From Gordionus sp. m RMFG-2023 (lineage: Eukaryota > Nematomorpha > Gordioida > Chordodea > Parachordodidae): 64,000 nucleotides of DNA. Of the stretch, positions 11,927 through 21,507 are shown piece by piece; position 1 is the stretch's first letter; the number at the start of each line of letters is the position of its first letter. The notes beneath the pieces were generated by a model. The model saw only the letters and a list, made by a program, of their open reading frames with translations. It did no database searches and had not been told where the DNA came from. The position numbers and the translations under genes are program-made. The stretch is taken from contig NC_088775.1 of assembly GCF_954871325.1 (NCBI RefSeq), positions 41,641,561-41,705,560 on the forward strand. The letters run 5' to 3'.

Positions 11927-14900
11927 ATGCCAAGTAACAAAACCATATTTAAAGTTAAGTGCAATATTAAAAATTGCAAAACTTCTAAAATAAGAAGTGA
12001 CAAGATACATGAACATTATAAACATAAACATCCTCATGTCAAGCCAGCTGATATGAAATTTACAAAGGTAGCCATCAAAAGAGATAATAATAATTGGGTA
12101 TCTTTAAATTGTGATATTCCATATAATATCACAAATGGAGTTGAAACCCAGTTGCAAAAAAAGACAATAACATCTTACTTCCAAAAAGTAATATTTTTAT
12201 TTATTATTGTAACTATAAATTTGTGAATTAATAGAAACTGATTTAAAATTTTACCAGAATAATATTAATATTAAAGTAGTCAGGGTATAGAGAAAATAAA
12301 TTATATATTATTATTTAATGTTTTTTTTTAACTGTTTATCACACTATTTTTATATCTATATATACTTTATAAAGTTCAATTTAACAATATGTTTAATAAG
12401 TTAATAATAATAATTTAAAACCAAAGTATTAAAAAAACTTATTAAGTTAATATAATGTAGTAATATAAGGTAATGTTAATTTCTAGGAATTTTTAAATTT
12501 AAATCTTTTCATCTTTAATTGAATTAAGACTTCAAATTCTTTTACTTTTTTTAAATATAAATCTTATAAAATATGATTTGGAATCAACTATTTTCAAAAT
12601 GTTATATGTGTGAGTTTCATCCCCTTTATTTACATTATGTGTTATATTAGGTATGTTTATTATCATTGTTTTATTTAGCTATTAGAATTTCTTTAGATAA
12701 TATACTTTCATCATGAATTTCACTATTTTATTTATACTTAATATTGTTTTTATTTTTATAGTCATTATAATATTGTTTTATGATTTCTTCATGTGATTGC
12801 AGTTTTATATTAATCTGCATCTATCATGCCTATGAATCTTTCAAGTATATTTTAAAAATGTTTTTACATGATCTAACAAAGTCATATTGATGTTTATGAT
12901 TATTGCGTTCAAAATATGTGAATTCCCTTTGTATTCTACATTCACTTGTGCTTTACCTATTACTTGTATCATCTTTCCATTGTAACCTGATAACTTTATG
13001 TTGGACTTCATAATATTTTTAATACCTGTTTTCTCAATCATGTATTCATGTAGAATTAAAACATTTATTAAAAACTTAATTATAATGTAGTTAAAAAAAA
13101 TTATCATTTGCCTAAAAATTTATTAAAAATATAGTTATCATAAGGAAAGAAATTAAACTCCTCTTTATTTATAGAAAATCTCAGTTATTGAAGATTCACA
13201 AATTGTATTATCTCCTCATCCAATCCCCAGTTCCAGTGAGGTGTTTACTTTGTATGATGAGGTATTTAATTTAAATACGAATTATATGATAACTTTTGAA
13301 AGAAATAAATTATGATTATGAGGTTAATTAAATATTTCCAACCTTTATTAAAAATTTAATTATAATGTAGTTAAGAATAAAATGACCATTTGACTAAAAT
13401 TTTATTAAAAATATAGTTTTTCATAAGTAAACAAATTATACTCTTTATAGCAAATCTCCAATATTGAAGATTCACAAATTGTATTATCTTCTCATCCAAT
13501 CCCCAGTTCCAGTGAGGCGCTTACTTTGCATGATGAGGTATTTAATTTAAATACGAATTATATGATAACTTTTGAAGAAAATAAATTAGGACATTTAAAT
13601 ATTTCCAACATTTATTGATTAACTTAATTATAATGTAGCTAAGAATAAAATGACCATTTGGCTGAAATTATATTAAAAATAGATTTTCATAAGTAAACAA
13701 ATTATACTCTTTATTTATAGCAAATCTCCAATATTGAAGATTCACAAATTGTATTATCTCCTCATCCAATCCCCGGTTCTAGTGAGGCACTTACTTTGCA
13801 TGAGGCATTATATTTAAATAAAATTTATATAATGACTTTTGAAGGGAATAAATTATGAGGATATTCAAAGTCCAAGTCTTATTCAGCTATACAAAAAAAA
13901 GGAACCAAATGACCCTTTTCACTTTATATTATTTAGGATGACAAATATTTTGATAAATTTCATAATTGCTGTAGGCCCTTGTCAGCCATGTACAAATAAA
14001 TTTCAATATCCTGTTACTAACAAGAGGTTTTAAATAATATTTATTTTCATTAATTTTTACCCATCCATTATTTCTATACCAATATATTTTTTTTAAACAG
14101 GAGCATGAATATAACTTATTATAGAAAGGTTAATAAAGATGGTTCCCTCAACCCCAGAAATTGGCTATCTTATAGCACTACTTTAGACAAAGTCTTTTGT
14201 CTATATTGTATTATGTTTGGTGGCCCTAAGTCCAATACTTTTTGGACTCAACATGGGGTAAATAATTGGAAAAACATAAAGCGTGACTTAGAGAGACACG
14301 AAGCATCTTCTCTTCATAAAGATTGTGAATATGCAAACATGACTTGGCTTGCAAATAAACGCATTCAAGATCATTTGCTATCAAATAAGCTTGATATAAT
14401 CATGGAAAATCGTAATATAGTTCATAATATTATCAATGCCATTATGTACCTTATAAAATGTAATATAGCCTTTTAGGGTTCTAATTCGAATGAAGGTAAT
14501 TTTATGTGTCTCATAAAATTAATGGCAAAAACGGTTCCAACTTTACGTGCATACATGGATAACAACGAAAAATTGCGGAGAAAAAAATCAGATAAAATTT
14601 CGAGACCTTATATAAATTTACTGTCATATGGCCACGTGAAAAAAATAACTGAAATTATTAAGATAAAAATAACAAAAAGCATTATTCAAACAATTAAAGA
14701 GAATCGTGCCTATAGCATCATATTAGATGGAACATATGATGTGTCTTAAAAAGAATGCATAGCTTTGCTTGTACGGTATATAGAAGATGATCTGCATCCA
14801 CATCCTGTAGAAAGGATCATACATGTTTTTACAACATCAGAAACCACTGGGGAAAATATAAAGAAACATGTTTTTTCTAAGTTTAATGATCTTGGTCTTC

Positions 14901-16467
14901 CTCTTGATTATTTGGTTGGACAAAGTATGGATGGTGCAGGGAATATGAGAGGAGTATACAAAGGAATGCAGGCTTTAATATTGAAAGAGGCTCCAAAAGC
15001 CATCTATATTTGGTGCCATGCACATCGGCTAAATTTAGTAGTTGCTCATGTTTGTGGATGCAAAATTGAAATGAAAAAGGCAATGGGAATATTAGATGAG
15101 TTATATAATTTTATGAATGGAGTTAGACGTCAAGGTGTGTTTGTTAAATATCAAATGAGAAAGTCCTAGAAATCTCTTAAAAGAATTAAAAACACAACAA
15201 GGTAAATAAAATATTTTTAATGAAACTTGAAACTTATATATTTTCAGAAATTGGTCATCATCCTACAAATCTTTAGAAATCTTTTTAGATGTTTATGAAC
15301 ATATTTTAGCATCATTAGTTGAATTAAAAGATTCTAATGACCCAAGCACCTCTTCCATTGCCGATGGGTTATTATCAAGAATTAAAGATGAAAATTTTAT
15401 ATTAAGTCTTTTTATTTTGAAAGAAATATTGAAATGTACACATGAGGCTTGTATTGAAATGCAGGCAGTTGGTAATGATTTGGCTTTGGTAACCAAATTA
15501 ATACAACATACAAAAAATAAATTACAAAAACTAAAAGGTTAATATTAGTTACTATTTCTATAAATAATTTTAAAATATCGCTAATGGAGACAATATATTT
15601 TTAAAATTACATTCATTATCTAATAGTTTTTTGAAAAAGAATAATGTAATAACTGATTTGTATAATATGAAATCAATATTCAAATTGGATAAACAGAATT
15701 CAATAATTATGTTGAACAAAAAAAAACAAGTTGAATAAATTAAAAAAATTTAAATTATTATTTATTATTATAGATATAGAACGGAAATATTTTTCCCTGT
15801 TCTAAATGCAATAATTAATCACCTAAATGATCGATTTAATTATGATTGTTTAAATTTTTTATCACAGATATCCATTTTTACTCCCGCTGGAATTATGGAT
15901 AATAGAAAAAATAGAAGGATGGCAAATATCCGAAATTTGTAATACTTATCAATTGGATGTCCAAAACATTGTTGATGAATATAATGATTTTCGCTCTTTA
16001 TATTTGGAGTCTCAATCAATCATTTTTTGCGAAGATCTTTTAAAAGTTAAAAAGAATGACGCGTTATATATTGATGAAAGTAATTTATTGATAATTTATT
16101 TGTAATTGTATATAATTAAAGGTATTGCAAACGATCAAATTACCAAAGAAAATATCAACAGCGAAATCATGACCAAAATAAAAAAATGGATAAAAATTTT
16201 TTTTATCAATTAAATTCTTATTCAAATTTAAATTTATTATATAAATATTTATTAACCCTTCCTACAACTTCCTGTTCAGCCGAAAGAGCCATGAGTAAAG
16301 TAAAAATTAACAAAACTCGAATGCGGAATAAAATTTCGGACCCATTTTTGGAAAATTTACTGTTAATATCCAGCGAAATTGATGTTTTTGAAAAATTTAC
16401 AATTGATGATATTATAACACAATTTGCTTTAACATCAATAAGGTTATTCAAATTATTAATAAAATAA
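11927..16467 (+). pseudogene. hAT transposase gene (DUF4371/ZMYM1-like), spliced, broken
   Basis: Exon 11927-12187 (87 codons) starts directly after an acceptor-like TTTCTTTCTAG, so a 5' leader exon is likely. It encodes a zinc-finger-like CNIKNCKTSKIRSDKIHEHY and ends in KKTITSYFQK, which resembles a PCNA-binding box. Three near-identical small exons follow (13175-13804), then 13860-14026 and 14101-15201. These last two form a TTF-type finger (GPCQPCTNKF, WLSYSTTLDKVFCLYC, LERHEASSLHKDC) and the RNase H-like core (IILDGTYDVS, LVGQSMDGAGNMRGVYKGMQ, WCHAHRLNLVV). Further exons run from 15248, and the C-terminal dimerisation domain is at 16186-16467 (YLLTLPTTSCSAERAMSKVK, RMRNKISDPFLENLLL). In-frame stops at 14474, 14746 and 15167 disable it. 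Splice phases fit across 12187/13175 and 14026/14101. Confidence 0.85.
13175..13804 (+). repeat. Tandemly triplicated 28-29-codon exon in the hAT gene
   Basis: Three units spaced 276 and 270 bp each contain a TATAG acceptor, an exon (13175-13261, 13451-13537, 13721-13804) and a donor. The exons are 87, 87 and 84 nt, all phase 0, and encode variants of IEDSQIVLSPHPIPSSSE. Donors are GAG/GTATTT in the first two and GAG/GCATTA in the third. The flanking intron segments are duplicated too. Inclusion of one, two or three copies would keep the frame, so product length could vary. The duplicated peptide is Ser/Pro-rich and probably a flexible linker between finger domains. Confidence 0.85.
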
Positions 16468-17034
16468 TTAATGTATCTTTTTCACAGCGAATATATAGGC
16501 TTTTAAATAATGTATATTTAATTTAACATTTTATAATTTCAATGCAAAATATACTATAATTCATTTTATTCTAATATTTTATATAATAGCTCTATTTACA
16601 ATACATGTTTTTAATTATGTGGAATCAAGCTAAATTTACCTCTTTAAATTTATTCGTCTTATATTTTTTACAATATTTTAGATCTTTTTCATAGAAATAT
16701 TAATATGTTATCTCATTATTCACTTATATATATTTTATGAAAATAAAGTGAATACCAAATTATGAAAAGATTGCATTATTTAAATAAAAGTTCATTATCA
16801 CTTACAAATTTTTAAATTTTTTTTCCCTAAATAGGCTTGAAAGATTGTAAATAGAATTATGTTGTAAGGTTATAAATGGTGGCAGATAAGATTTTTTAAA
16901 TAAAATCACTATACCATCGTAGGTCTGTAAATTTCGCGGCCGAAGGCCGCAGGATTTTTTTTAGGTGGGTATGGGTAGATTTTGGAGGGGTTTGCCTCCA
17001 TCAAATTTTCTGCCATGTAGACGCTGTTAACAAT

Positions 17035-17876
<842 letters not shown>

Positions 17877-17911
17877 CAACATTTAACTTATAAATAATAT
17901 TATAGTTAAAA

Positions 17912-18591
17912 ATGAACCCCTGACGTGCTTTATTCTTACAAGATATGCTCTCTTCATCCTCTGAACATTTAATTATTTTACACCATTTTGCAATAAGATT
18001 TATCGTGGGAGTAACTATTATAGTATTTTTTATATGCGTTGCTGTAACAATCTCAAAAACCTTTGTCATCAAAACTACGCATATAAATATAACTGAATTT
18101 CTATGAACCACCACCCCTATAGTAGTTTTAATAGCTATAGCATTACCCACAGTAAAAGTACTTTACTCTAACGAAGATTCCCATTGACCTGATCTTACTA
18201 TTAAAGTTATAGGATCTCAATGATACTGAAATTATGAATATTCAGACTTTATAAATTTAAATTTTGATTCCTACATAACACAAGAATCAGATTTAACTCT
18301 TAACAGTCAACGACTTTTGGACTCTGACAACCATGTAATTATCCCTTATAAGATTATAACTCGAATAATAATTTCATCTAGAGATGTAATTCACTCATTC
18401 TCATTACCCCAATTTTCAGTAAAAATAGATGCTGTACCCGGACGTATAAATCAAATTTTTATTTGCCCAAAAAGCCTTTAATTACCTATGGTCAATGCTC
18501 TGAAATCTGTGGGGTAAACCACTCATTCATGCCAATTTGTCTAGAAGCTGTATCAACTAGGAACTTTATTAACTGAATTAACAAACAATAA
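17912..18591 (+). pseudogene. COX2: Mitochondrial COX2 pseudogene, near-intact
   Basis: With the invertebrate mitochondrial code this reads MNPWRALFLQDMLSSSSEHL onwards, two membrane helices, then [33 protein letters not shown] and [20 protein letters not shown], which hold the CuA ligands. The span is 680 nt, one short of 227 codons. One base is missing in or near the A run at about 18467, between ICPK and PLITYGQ. Everything else is in frame to the TAA at 18589-18591. The protein would be subunit II of cytochrome oxidase; this copy is non-functional in the nucleus. Confidence 0.93.
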
Positions 18592-18614
18592 CTATATTTT
18601 TATCTTACAACACA

Positions 18615-18692
18615 TTTTAACTATGCTAAATAGCTTATCCGACCCATCAAGCATCAACTTCTTAAGTTGAAGATGTTCTTTAAAACTTTAGT
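18615..18692 (+). tRNA. trnK: Mitochondrial tRNA-Lys (CTT), nuclear copy
   Basis: Anticodon stem TCAAC/GTTGA (18654-18658 and 18666-18670) closes a 7-nt loop TTCTTAA with anticodon CTT at 18661-18663. It lies between COX2 and tRNA-Asp as in arthropods. The acceptor stem could not be paired with certainty, so the ends are approximate. Confidence 0.65.
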
Positions 18693-18696
18693 AACT

Positions 18697-18749
18697 TAAA
18701 TTATATAGATATTTAATTATAGTTTGTCATTCTATAATACTCAATTTAT
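18697..18749 (+). tRNA. trnD: Mitochondrial tRNA-Asp (GTC), T-arm-less, nuclear copy
   Basis: Acceptor strands TAAATTA (18697-18703) and CAATTTA (18742-18748) pair at six of seven positions. The anticodon GTC is at 18726-18728 in a loop closed by TATAG/CTATA. Only about five bases separate the anticodon stem from the 3' acceptor strand, so there is no room for a T arm. Such shortened tRNAs are common in arachnid mitochondria. Confidence 0.65.
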
Positions 18750-18867
18750 TACCTGCTGAGATCTATATATCCCTCACTCTTATCCGAATCTGCTATCAAT
18801 CTCATTCTTTTTTATTATAATATTTCTCGTCCTTTCTTCATTAAAATTTGTTCTCACCAATAAATAA
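18748..18867 (+). pseudogene. ATP8: Mitochondrial ATP8 pseudogene or short ATP8
   Basis: An open frame in the mitochondrial code contains WDLYMPHSYPNLLSISFFFI, then a hydrophobic helix and a Lys-bearing tail ending in TAA at 18865-18867. Position between tRNA-Asp and ATP6, a single membrane helix and a basic tail fit ATP8. At 39 codons it is shorter than the usual 50-55. The exact start codon is uncertain. Confidence 0.6.
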
Positions 18868-18876
18868 CTAATTTAA

Positions 18877-19476
18877 ATGTTAATAAATTTATTTTCATCT
18901 TTTGATCCTTACAGTGTCAATTTCTATATGTATTTTCTCATCTGTTTTGTCATATCTGGATGATTATTTACTATATGACAAAACAGATGAGAAAATACAT
19001 ATAGAAATTGACACTGTATATCTACCTACCGAGAAGGGTTTAACTCTGTTGGCGGCTTCTGTCATATAATATTCTTAGACTTTTTCCATACACTTTTCCT
19101 ACTTCAAGAACTTTAAACATTTTTATATTATCAATTTCACTATTTACAATTTCAATTAGTTTTTTCTTTAAAAATATATCTTTATGATCCTTAATTCCTT
19201 TAGGGTCCCCGATTTTTTTTATCTCCCTTCCTATTCCTGATTGAACTTATTTCTTTATTAATCCGTCCTTTAACTTTATCATTACGTTTATCTGCTAATA
19301 TTACAAGAGGACATATTCTTATATATTTATGTATAAGAATATTCTCCATAAAACCTTTTATAATATTAATCCCTAGAGTTCTATTAAATCTATTAGAATT
19401 AATAGTATCCTTTATTCAAGCATACGTGTATATATCTCTTATTTCATTATATAATAGAGAATCTTCTAATTCCTAA
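18877..19476 (+). pseudogene. ATP6: Mitochondrial ATP6 pseudogene with internal foldback
   Basis: Starts MLMNLFSSFDP, the normal N-terminus of F0 subunit a. Later segments TLNMFMLSISLFTISIS, SLIPLGSPIFF, LIRPLTLSLRLSANIT (holding the essential Arg region) and NLLELMVSFIQAYVYMSLIS are conserved. Between about 18956 and 19060 the usual sequence is replaced by the return arm of a 46-bp inverted duplication. Frame changes occur around 19070. The stop is TAA at 19474-19476. It overlaps no neighbour and precedes COX3 by 12 nt. Confidence 0.88.
18910..19018. repeat. 46-bp perfect inverted duplication in ATP6
   Basis: 18910-18955 and 18973-19018 are exact reverse complements around a 17-nt loop. The left arm is normal ATP6 coding sequence (YSVNFYMYFL); the right arm is its snap-back copy and not ATP6. 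Perfect identity indicates a recent event or an artefact of library preparation. Confidence 0.92.
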
Positions 19477-19488
19477 ATATATTACCTC

Positions 19489-20254
19489 ATGATAAAAAAT
19501 CCTTTGTATATTATCAATCCATCATTTTGACCATTACTAGGCTCACTTTCAGCGCTAGGAGCAATATCAGCTTTATTGGGTGAAATATGAAAAACTTCTA
19601 ATAATATTATTTTTGTTCTTTTTGCAGTTGTTACTATAATAATAACTTTTTACCTGTGAGGAAGGGACTTACAACGTGAATCCTCTATATCAGGGGATAT
19701 ATTATCAACGATCTCTAACTATTCATTGTTTCAGAGATTATATTTTTTGTCTCTTTTTTTTGGGCCTACTTTCACTTTAGACTTGCCCTGATTCTGAGAT
19801 TGGTAATAACTGGCCTCCTATAGGAGTAATACCTATTCCCTTTTTTGAAACTCCACTGTTGAACACTATTATTTTATTAATAAGAGGAATTTCAATCACT
19901 TGAGCTAATCACTCATTTTTTTCAGTGAAAAAATCCAGCTCAGTGTTGTACCTCACTGCCATCACTGTAATTTTAGGGCTATACTTTACATACCTTCAAG
20001 TTGAAGAGTACTTTCAATCACCTTTTTCAATTAATGACTCTTGCTTTGGTAGAATTTTTTTCGTGGCAACAGGATTTCATGGGTTTCACATCATTGTTGG
20101 ATCCCTTTTTCTTCTATCTGTAACCCCCCGAATCATAATGGGATTAATCTCCATACTAGATATGCTCCATTTTGAATTGGCAGCCTGATACTGACATTTT
20201 GTTGACGTGGTATGACTATTTTTATACCTGTGTCTGTACTGATGGGGGGATTAA
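19489..20254 (+). pseudogene. COX3: Mitochondrial COX3 pseudogene, one break
   Basis: Reads MMKNPLYMINPSFWPLLGSL, then GEMWKTSNN, TFYLWGSDLQRESSMSGDM, later GPPMGVMPIPFFETPLLNTI, ITWANHSFF, YFTYLQVEEYFQSPFSINDS and FVATGFHGFHIIVGSLFLLS, ending YWHFVDVVWLFLYLCLYWWG. These are the seven-helix landmarks of cytochrome oxidase subunit III. The span is 766 nt, that is 255 codons plus one base, and the shift lies around 19735-19810. TGA is used as Trp at many conserved sites. Followed by a C-rich patch and tRNA-Gly. Confidence 0.93.
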
Positions 20255-20300
20255 CCCGCCCCCCCGCCCGTGCGTGCGTGTAAAGTCTTATACACTTTAA

Positions 20301-20354
20301 TATTTTAGTATAATTAAGTACATCTAATTTCCAATTAGAAAGAAATTAAAATAG
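20301..20354 (+). tRNA. trnG: Mitochondrial tRNA-Gly (TCC), T-arm-less, nuclear copy
   Basis: Acceptor TATTTTA (20301-20307) pairs perfectly with TAAAATA (20347-20353). Anticodon stem TCTAA/TTAGA closes loop TTTCCAA with anticodon TCC at 20330-20332. Only seven bases lie between anticodon stem and acceptor, so the T arm is missing and the whole tRNA is 54 nt. Confidence 0.75.
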
Positions 20355-20392
20355 TAGACTACAATGTTTCATTCTACTATTTTAATTTCTTT
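20339..20392. repeat. 19-bp perfect inverted repeat across tRNA-Gly and ND3 start
   Basis: 20339-20357 and 20374-20392 are exact reverse complements with a 16-nt loop that contains the ND3 ATG. The right arm is ND3 coding sequence and the left arm supplies the 3' end of tRNA-Gly. The tRNA could have acquired its 3' part from the foldback, or the pairing could be a retained processing hairpin. Confidence 0.8.
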
Positions 20393-20708
20393 ATCCTTAC
20401 TAATCTCTTACTTTCTGTTTAATCTATATAAAATTTTATTTATGCCCACAAAATTAAAAATTAATTCCTTTAGATCTACATTTGAATGCGGGATTGACAC
20501 TTTTTGGATATCCCGAATACCTTACTCCTTAAAATTTATATATATTACATATTTATTTATTATTTTTGATCTTGAAATTGCTATTATCGTCTTATTACCA
20601 CTAATGAAATCTTTTAATGAGATCAATTTTTTAGTTTTAATACTTTTAGTATTAACTGTAGGTATTACTATGGAGTGAATCTATCACAATATTAATTGAT
20701 ATAAGTAA
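20364..20708 (+). pseudogene. ND3: Mitochondrial ND3, open copy in the NUMT
   Basis: 114 codons, fully open in the invertebrate mitochondrial code (TGA as Trp at 20676 and 20697) to TAA at 20706-20708. It contains the invariant FECGID segment and FDLEIAIIVLLP, both diagnostic for NADH dehydrogenase subunit 3 of complex I. Normal length is 115-120 residues, so it appears complete. It is the best preserved gene of the insert and sets an upper limit on the age of the transfer. It cannot be translated correctly in the nucleus because of the TGA codons. Confidence 0.93.
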
Positions 20709-20766
20709 ACATCTTATTAAACTGGGGTATACTATAATACCTTGCATGTATTGTTTTAGAAAAATT
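20709..20766 (+). tRNA. trnA: Mitochondrial tRNA-Ala (TGC), nuclear copy
   Basis: Anticodon stem AATAC/GTATT (20736-20740, 20748-20752) with loop CTTGCAT and anticodon TGC at 20743-20745. It directly follows ND3, as in the arthropod A-R-N-S order. The acceptor stem was not resolved. Confidence 0.6.
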
Positions 20767-20835
20767 TCTAATACTCCAAAATTCTAAGATCTAAGATTTC
20801 GACTCTTTTACAGACAACATTTAACGTGTCCTTAG
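20767..20835 (+). tRNA. trnR: Mitochondrial tRNA-Arg (TCG), nuclear copy
   Basis: Loop TTTCGAC with anticodon TCG at 20799-20801 is closed by TAAGA/TCTTT with one mismatch. Placement between Ala and Asn supports it. Acceptor pairing was not resolved. Confidence 0.5.
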
Positions 20836-20899
20836 TTTTAGGTAATTTAAAATCAGAATACTTAATTGTTACTTAAGACGTGACGACTCTCCCTAAAAG
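20836..20899 (+). tRNA. trnN: Mitochondrial tRNA-Asn (GTT), nuclear copy
   Basis: Acceptor TTTTAGG (20836-20842) pairs perfectly with CCTAAAA (20892-20898). Anticodon stem CTTAA/TTAAG encloses TTGTTAC with anticodon GTT at 20868-20870. It abuts tRNA-Ser. Confidence 0.75.
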
Positions 20900-20968
20900 A
20901 ATAATATTAGAATAATTATCCTATAAATTGCTAATTTATATCTATAGAAAATTTTCTATATTATTCTA
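20898..20968 (+). tRNA. trnS1: Mitochondrial tRNA-Ser (GCT), D-arm-less, nuclear copy
   Basis: Acceptor AGAATAA (20898-20904) pairs with TTATTCT (20961-20967). The anticodon stem ATAAA/TTTAT encloses TTGCTAA with anticodon GCT at 20930-20932. A T arm TATAG/CTATA follows. The D-arm region is short, as is usual for this tRNA in animals. Confidence 0.72.
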
Positions 20969-20988
20969 TTCTATGATATACTCCACAC

Positions 20989-21270
20989 ATAATTAGATTA
21001 ATCACAGTACTAATCATAATTAAAATTTTAATAAGCTTCCCTTTAATCATTAAAATACTTCTATTTATAGAAATATTATCAATTATAGGTATTTTAATAG
21101 TCTTTAATAACTATATAGGAACTTCTTTATCTATTATTTTTCTTTTATTTATTTTAATTATGATAATTATCGAGGCGACTATATCTCTTACTATACTTAT
21201 TAACTTATCAAAAAGTTCCACTTTTTTCATAGTGTCTTCATCCTTCCTATATAGGAAGGATGAAGACACT
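20989..21270 (+). pseudogene. ND4L: Mitochondrial ND4L pseudogene
   Basis: From an ATA start the mitochondrial code gives MISLITVLMMIKILMSFPLM, then KMLLFMEMLSIMGILMVFNN, and IIEATISLTMLINLSKSS. The spacing of LLFMEMLSI and a Glu-Ala/Gly block followed by a hydrophobic run matches subunit 4L of complex I. Its normal C-terminal end is obscured by the palindrome at 21229-21272. It lies on the same strand as COX1, whereas ancestral arthropods have ND4L on the other strand. Confidence 0.72.
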
Positions 21271-21272
21271 AT
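21229..21272. repeat. Perfect 44-bp palindrome at the ND4L-ND4 boundary
   Basis: 21229-21250 is exactly complementary to 21251-21272 with no loop. It sits where ND4L should end and ND4 begin. A spacerless palindrome is normally unstable, so it is either recent or an artefact. Confidence 0.9.
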
Positions 21273-21273
21273 A

Positions 21274-21444
21274 AATGATAGTATCCCTCCTCTTTATAAC
21301 CCCATTTATCGGGTTTCTGTCACATCTACCTATTTTAACAATAATGACAGGGGTATTGCAAACTTTGGTTCCCTGTCAAACATAAACTTATGGTCCAACA
21401 CGATAATAAATTTAGATTCATTAAATATTTTATTTACTTTAATA
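21274..21444 (+). pseudogene. ND4: Mitochondrial ND4 pseudogene, first part
   Basis: Reads in the mitochondrial code MMVSLLFMTPFMGFLSHLP followed, after a break, by NLDSLNILFTLMFIN. Hydrophobicity and position upstream of the clear ND4 segment at 24.6 kb support ND4. Alone it would not be diagnostic. It is interrupted by a hAT end and a retroelement. Confidence 0.5.
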
Positions 21445-21507
21445 TTTATTAATTTTTGCTCTGGGATGGGTCCAAACCCGAAAACCACCCCCGTAGCTAC
21501 GCCACTG
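21445..21507 (-). mobile_element. Truncated end of a CAGTGGCGTAGC-type hAT MITE
   Basis: On the minus strand it starts CAGTGGCGTAGCTACGG and continues GGTTTTCGGGTTTGGACCC, closely matching the left 60 bp of the intact element at 49326-49676. No partner end or duplication is visible, so it was truncated, probably when the retroelement next to it arrived or rearranged. Confidence 0.75.

Larger units (their letters stand above)
11409..17026 (+). mobile_element. hAT transposon, autonomous type, inserted in COX1 pseudogene
   Basis: A 5618-bp element. Its 15-bp termini CAGCGTCTACATGGC and GCCATGTAGACGCTG are perfect inverted repeats. The exact 8-bp duplication TTAACAAT lies at 11401-11408 and 17027-17034. 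Joining the flanks leaves the COX1 codons for [18 protein letters not shown] in frame, which proves the insertion point. It carries a spliced hAT transposase gene that is now interrupted by stops. The first 13 terminal bases are shared with the miniature elements at 10690, 50201 and 51553, so it is their likely parent family. 8-bp duplications and 15-bp terminal repeats are hallmarks of hAT. Confidence 0.95.

Noticed and set aside
20960-20988. tRNA-Glu with anticodon TTC between tRNA-Ser and ND4L
   Set aside because: The apparent TTC lies within or just after the 3' acceptor of tRNA-Ser, leaving about 20 nt before ND4L, too little even for an armless tRNA.
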